Positions 58,775 through 64,000 of a stretch of DNA of 64,000 nt are shown piece after piece. Both the position numbers and the translations under genes were made by a program. Within the stretch, counting starts at the first letter, position 1, and each line of letters begins with the position of its first letter. Location: positions 783,365-847,364 of the forward strand of contig NZ_LT962469.1 of assembly GCF_900215725.1 (NCBI RefSeq). Direction: 5' to 3'. This DNA comes from Ezakiella peruensis. Its GTDB lineage: Bacteria; Bacillota; Clostridia; Tissierellales; Peptoniphilaceae. A model generated the notes under the pieces. The model saw only the letters and a program-made list of their open reading frames with translations, ran no database searches and was not told the origin of the DNA.

Positions 58775-59920
58775 CTACCTCAACCAATTTTTAATCTTAT
58801 TCTTAAACTTTGACAACCAATATTTTATTTTATATCCCCTAGGCCTCACGGGTCGCGGTTCGTCATTGTCATCATCGTAAAACTCTTCTAAAAGTTCTCT
58901 TTGTTTATCAGTTAATTTTGTTGGAGTCTTAACCTTTATGACAATATACATATCTCCCCTATAATCACTGTCATATCTATATAAACCCTTACCATTTATT
59001 TTTATAACATAATCATTTTGTGTTCCCTCAGGGATTTCTATTGTTTCAATCTCATCGTCAATGTTTTTTATTCTTTTGTTTGCGCCTAAGGCAGCATCCA
59101 CAAAAGTAGTATCATATTCAGTAATAACATCATAATTATCAATTTCAAAATTCGTATCATTTATAACATGAACAACTAAATATAAATTACCGTCTCTGCC
59201 TCCATTAATGCCTTCATCACCAAATGGACCAACATTTATTATATTGCCATCCTGAATTCCTCTTTTAATAGTAACAGTTTTATCTACTTTCTTCTTTAAT
59301 CTTCCGTTTCCCTTGCATTTTTTGCATGGATTTTTTATAACTTTGCCTTTGCCATGGCATCTTTGACATTCGCCTTCAGTTTGCACCATGCCAAACATAG
59401 TTTGCCTTGTAGAAAAGACCCGGCCCCTGCCATTACATTCTGGACATATTTCAACATCTTCTGGGTTTTCTGCCCCACTACCTTCACACTCGTCACAATT
59501 TACAATTCTATTATAAGTAAAGGACACTTCATTATCTTGCAAAGTTTCTGATAGTTTCACTGTAAGATCAACTCTGGCGTCATTTCCATCTTGGGCATTT
59601 GATCTGGCCCGTCCATAAGAAAATCCACCACCAAAAAAATCGCCAAAATTATTAAATATATCACTAAAAATATCTTCAAAGCCACCGCCTGAGAAGCCAC
59701 CACTTCCATCTGTTGTTCCGTAGTTGTCATACATTCTTCTTTTGGACTCATCTCCAAGTACTTCATAAGCGGCTGATACTTCTTTAAACTTTTCTTGAGC
59801 ATCTAAATCTCCGTCATTCAAGTCTGGGTGATATTTTTTAGCTAGCCTTCTATAACTAGTTTTTATTTCTTCTTGACTAGCAGTTCTTTCAACTTCTAAA
59901 ACCTCATATAAATCTCTCAT
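58775..59920 (-). CDS. dnaJ: Chaperone protein DnaJ
   Basis: 381 residues, type I. J domain with H31-P32-D33, Gly/Phe-rich linker (about 72-110), zinc domain with four CxxCxGxG repeats (CDECEGSG, CPECNGRG, CQRCHGKG, CKKCKGNG) and a C-terminal substrate-binding part. It stimulates DnaK ATPase. It lies 169 bases after dnaK, beyond a terminator, and starts the operon to the HIT gene. The C-terminal tail (IKYWLSKFKNKIKNWL) is basic and hydrophobic. Confidence 0.97.
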   Translation of the reverse strand: MRDLYEVLEVERTASQEEIKTSYRRLAKKYHPDLNDGDLDAQEKFKEVSAAYEVLGDESKRRMYDNYGTTDGSGGFSGGGFEDIFSDIFNNFGDFFGGGFSYGRARSNAQDGNDARVDLTVKLSETLQDNEVSFTYNRIVNCDECEGSGAENPEDVEICPECNGRGRVFSTRQTMFGMVQTEGECQRCHGKGKVIKNPCKKCKGNGRLKKKVDKTVTIKRGIQDGNIINVGPFGDEGINGGRDGNLYLVVHVINDTNFEIDNYDVITEYDTTFVDAALGANKRIKNIDDEIETIEIPEGTQNDYVIKINGKGLYRYDSDYRGDMYIVIKVKTPTKLTDKQRELLEEFYDDDNDEPRPVRPRGYKIKYWLSKFKNKIKNWLR

Positions 59921-60011
59921 TAAATCTCCCTCTAATGTGAATAAAATATCTAAACATAATTCATATATATTTTAACACAAAGGCACTTATTTTGCTAATT
60001 TTTAAAAATAA

Positions 60012-60053
60012 GAAAAGCCCAATCTCTAAAAAATTTTAGCTAGTGGGCTTTTT
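60012..60053 (-). terminator. Terminator after dnaK
   Basis: Minus strand: AAAAGCCCACTAGCTAAAA, loop, TTTTAGAGATTGGGCTTTT (60012-60053), then a T-rich tract. It separates hrcA-grpE-dnaK from dnaJ. The remaining 59921-60011 is AT-rich; a dnaJ promoter is expected there, with only a weak candidate (TAAAAT -10). Confidence 0.82.
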
Positions 60054-60089
60054 CAAATTATAAATTATCTACTTCAACAGGTAGATTAA

Positions 60090-61928
<1,839 letters not shown>

Positions 61929-62456
61929 CTATTTTGATACTTTTACCATTGCTGGTCTTAAAACTTTTTCGTCTTTTATAAATCCTGTTTTTAATGTTTC
62001 TATAATCTTACCACTTTCTACGCCTTCTGCTTCTTCCATCATTACTGCATAATGTAAATTTGGATCAAAGTCAGCGTCTTTGGTTTTCATAAGCTCAATG
62101 CCCTGAGACTTTAAAGCCTCAATAATCTGATTGTAAATCATTTGGACCCCTTCTTTTGTGCTTGGGTCTTCAATGTGGCTAAGGGCGATTTCAAAATTAT
62201 CAATAACTGGAAAAAGTGTTTCGGCCATTTTTTCAATACCTATACCGACACTTTCTAATTCAATTTTCTTTGATCTGTTCCTATAATTTGTAAAATCTGC
62301 TTGTAGCCTTACCAATTGATTCTTTAATGAATCTATCTCAGCATTAAGTTTTTCTTCATCCTCAGAAGCCTCTTTTTCTAAATCGAGGTCCTCTTCTTTT
62401 GTTACTTTTAATTCTTCATCTTTTAATACATCTTGTTTCAAGTCTTTATCCATCAT
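61929..62456 (-). CDS. grpE: Nucleotide exchange factor GrpE
   Basis: 175 residues. A long N-terminal coiled coil (about 8-60, very acidic at first) is followed by the beta-wing domain with QADFTNYRNRSKK, GVQMIYNQIIEAL and the end motif GFIKDEKVLRPAMVKV. It releases ADP from DnaK. The start (ATG 62456, or the next ATG) overlaps the hrcA stop in an ATGA arrangement. Confidence 0.97.
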   Translation of the reverse strand: MMDKDLKQDVLKDEELKVTKEEDLDLEKEASEDEEKLNAEIDSLKNQLVRLQADFTNYRNRSKKIELESVGIGIEKMAETLFPVIDNFEIALSHIEDPSTKEGVQMIYNQIIEALKSQGIELMKTKDADFDPNLHYAVMMEEAEGVESGKIIETLKTGFIKDEKVLRPAMVKVSK

Positions 62457-63475
62457 ACCTTACCTCTATTTTTATTTATTATTGATTTTAAATCTCTATC
62501 CAGTCCTATTATTGTTGCTACAGCCTCAGAATAATTAATTCTGATTGGCGCAATAAGGCCAAAAGATGCTATCCTATCTTCATCAATACTATAATTCGAA
62601 GTAATAATAGCTAAACTGGAGAGTGGATCATCTTCATCATCACTTAAGTAAACTTTGATGCCGTCCTTATCCTCGTGAGTAAGAACATCTCTAATCTCAG
62701 TATCATCACTCATCAAATTTGCAACTTGACGAACCTTGTCAATGTCATCGAAATCTGGATGATTTAATAGCCTTGATATACCTGATAACTGAAGTTCATC
62801 TGATCTTTTCTTTTTAATATCATTAACAATATCATTTAAAACCTTCAAGTCCTTATAAAAAGTAAAATTAAAAAGTGGAAGCAAATTGTCTACCAGATAT
62901 TTAGTGGACTTATTTTTAAAATTATCTCCTAAAAATCTGTTGAATTCTTCCGTACTTATAAAATCATTTGCCTCTTCAGTTGTAATTAGCTTGGTAAAAA
63001 TTTCATCATCACTTAGCATTACAGCAAAAATATAAGAATTGCTAGATACTTCTTTTATAAATATATCTTTAACAATTCCATTTTTGTCTTTGCTAATAAA
63101 GGTTAGTGAAGCATAATCTGTTATCTCATTTAAAACCGTTCCTATTTTAGATAAGGTGTTTTTTATCTCTCTGTCGCCATCTTCCAAATAATTTCTTACA
63201 TCTGAATTAGGCAGTCTATTTTCAGAGAGCTCCTTAGCTATTAGATTTGAAACATAAAGCTTGAGCCCCTTTATGGAAGGGATTCTTCCGCTCGATTGGT
63301 GGGTTTTAGTTAAGTAACCAAGTTCCTCCAAATCACTCATAACATTTCTAATAGTAGCCGATGATAAATCTAAATCATAACTTTTAACAAGCGTTCTTGA
63401 CCCAATTGGAGTTCCGCTAAGGATAAAGCTCTCGATGATTCCATGTAAAATTGTGGCTTCTCTTGAACTTAACAT
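62453..63475 (-). CDS. hrcA: Heat-inducible transcription repressor HrcA
   Basis: 340 residues. A winged-helix DNA-binding start (SSREATILHGIIESFILSG, then TPIGSRTLVKSYDLDLSSATIRNVMSDLEELGYL in part) is followed by a GAF-like dimerisation region. It represses its own operon by binding CIRCE and loses activity on heat shock. The ATG follows GGGAGGTG. It is first in the operon and lies under the CIRCE element described separately. Confidence 0.97.
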   Translation of the reverse strand: MLSSREATILHGIIESFILSGTPIGSRTLVKSYDLDLSSATIRNVMSDLEELGYLTKTHQSSGRIPSIKGLKLYVSNLIAKELSENRLPNSDVRNYLEDGDREIKNTLSKIGTVLNEITDYASLTFISKDKNGIVKDIFIKEVSSNSYIFAVMLSDDEIFTKLITTEEANDFISTEEFNRFLGDNFKNKSTKYLVDNLLPLFNFTFYKDLKVLNDIVNDIKKKRSDELQLSGISRLLNHPDFDDIDKVRQVANLMSDDTEIRDVLTHEDKDGIKVYLSDDEDDPLSSLAIITSNYSIDEDRIASFGLIAPIRINYSEAVATIIGLDRDLKSIINKNRGKV

Positions 63476-63496
63476 AACGCACCTCCCATCTTTTTA

Positions 63497-63523
63497 TTAG
63501 CAGTCACTCTTGGTGAGTGCTAA
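63497..63523 (-). promoter_or_regulatory. CIRCE operator of hrcA-grpE-dnaK
   Basis: Inverted repeat TTAGCAGTC, nine-base spacer, GAGTGCTAA (63497-63523). The right half (as read on the plus strand) is perfect against the CIRCE consensus; the other half has one mismatch (G for C at position 7). It lies between the -10 box and hrcA. Confidence 0.93.
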
Positions 63524-63533
63524 CTACATTTAT

Positions 63534-63539
63534 ATTATA
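63534..63539 (-). promoter_or_regulatory. -10 box of the hrcA operon promoter
   Basis: TATAAT on the minus strand, about ten bases upstream of CIRCE, so HrcA bound there should block transcription start. The -35 region (GTTTAA/TGTTTA at 16-17 bp) is weak. Confidence 0.65.
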
Positions 63540-63590
63540 CCACTATAAATCTTTTTTAAACACAAAATATTAAAATATTTTAAAATAAAT

Positions 63591-63617
63591 AAAAAACTCT
63601 CCAAGCAAGAGAGTTTT
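63591..63617 (-). terminator. Terminator after hemW
   Basis: Minus strand: AAAACTCTC, loop TTGCTTG, GAGAGTTTT followed by TTATTTATTTT. It closes the upstream gene before the hrcA promoter. The rest of 63540-63691 is AT-rich with nothing else recognised. Confidence 0.82.
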
Positions 63618-63691
63618 GTACAGAAATTTTATTTACTTTTTAAGCATATTAATATTACAAGCCAAATTTTTTTCAATAATATTCCTCCATT

Positions 63692-64000
63692 TTATAATAA
63701 TAGATCTACTTCTACTAAGTTTGATAAATCAAAGCCCTTTTCAGTTAGCCTTACAAAATCTTTATAGTTTATAATGAGTCCATTTTCTTCGTGAACTTTT
63801 AAATTAAATATTTTATCAAAATCTTCATTGAACTTTTCTTTAAAAAAATTTTTATCTATTCCCCTTGCAGTCCTTATTGATAAAAAAGAATATTCACTCA
63901 TCATATCCTCTTTAGAAAGCTCGTACTCAATATAATAAGGTATTTTATTATTATCTATTCGCTTATAGTAATCAGAAAGTTTTACAGGATTTTTAGTTCT
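63692..64000 (-). CDS. hemW: HemW-type radical SAM protein, C-terminal end (5' end beyond window)
   Basis: 102 residues are visible, read from the window edge. The end pattern (EYSFLSIRTARGIDKNFFKEKF, shown here in part as LSIRTARGIDKNFF, then NGLIINYKDFVRLTEKGFDLS) matches the C-terminal HemN/HemW domain that ends oxygen-independent coproporphyrinogen oxidase-like proteins. The catalytic N-terminal half is outside the window. HemW genes directly upstream of hrcA are common in Firmicutes, supporting the call. Function as heme chaperone is by family. Confidence 0.85.
   Translation of the reverse strand, partial: RTKNPVKLSDYYKRIDNNKIPYYIEYELSKEDMMSEYSFLSIRTARGIDKNFFKEKFNEDFDKIFNLKVHEENGLIINYKDFVRLTEKGFDLSNLVEVDLLL

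Overview
The window is a dense, housekeeping-type stretch of a low-GC chromosome from a Gram-positive, probably anaerobic bacterium of the Clostridia/Tissierellia group. The evidence is AT-rich DNA with strong AGGAGG-type ribosome sites, a T-box in front of ileS, CIRCE control of an hrcA-grpE-dnaK operon, a SCIFF peptide with its radical SAM maturase (a clostridial hallmark), AddAB instead of RecBCD, S-layer homology and SpoIID-type proteins, a selenocysteine tRNA and an ATP synthase c subunit of Na+ type. A Peptoniphilaceae-like coccus (Anaerococcus, Peptoniphilus, Finegoldia and relatives) is my best guess, as inference only. Almost all genes lie on the minus strand. I see no insertion sequences, prophage or CRISPR array.

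Layout, read from low to high coordinates (minus-strand operons run right to left). 1-2490: 3'-truncated ileS with T-box and promoter. 2502-6837: prmC-prfA-flavoprotein-SAF oxidoreductase. 6862-7180: rpmE with its own promoter and terminator. 7184-9665: nitroreductase, transaldolase-like aldolase and glpX. 9663-14006: recJ-relA-dtd. 14045-18201: yajC-scfA-scfB-secD-secF, with a terminator hairpin between scfA and scfB. 18205-23706: ruvC-ruvA-ruvB-spoIID-like-queA-tgt. 23704-27315: FHA-SEDS-penicillin-binding protein-CBS/ACT. 27342-28041: recX and a GIY-YIG gene on the plus strand. 28045-38888: an overlapping chain of pseudouridine synthase, GH3 lipoprotein, addB, addA, response regulator, histidine kinase and lipoprotein, followed by a small membrane protein. 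38901-39632: plus-strand membrane protein with an MltG-like domain. 39724-41343: phospho-sugar mutase. 41361-41548: tRNA-Sec as a self-contained unit. 41648-48852: ornithine carbamoyltransferase followed by the eight F1Fo ATP synthase genes. 48943-49543: atpZ and atpI, on the opposite strand. 49502-52791: comEC and holA. 52919-54120: split threonine/serine exporter. 54131-55521: SLH protein and a small DUF1232-like protein. 55595-59920: dnaJ-prmA-rsmE-mtaB-HIT. 60090-63539: hrcA-grpE-dnaK. 63692-64000: end of hemW.

Functionally the window groups translation factors and rRNA/tRNA modification (ileS, prfA, prmC, prmA, rsmE, mtaB, tgt, queA, dtd, rpmE), recombination repair (ruvCAB, recJ, addAB, recX, holA, comEC), the auxiliary Sec complex (yajC, secDF), the heat-shock chaperones, cell elongation and peptidoglycan turnover, and ion-coupled ATP synthesis. 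The observations most worth following are the GIHH-type IleRS signature, the attenuated scfA/scfB pair inside the yajC-secDF cluster, the isolated tRNA-Sec gene, the Na+-type ATP synthase whose atpZI genes are inverted away from the operon, and the translationally overlapping operon that joins AddAB to a two-component system. I found no clearly new system. The least understood pieces are scfA/scfB and the signalling lipoprotein with its neighbour (28045-29925).
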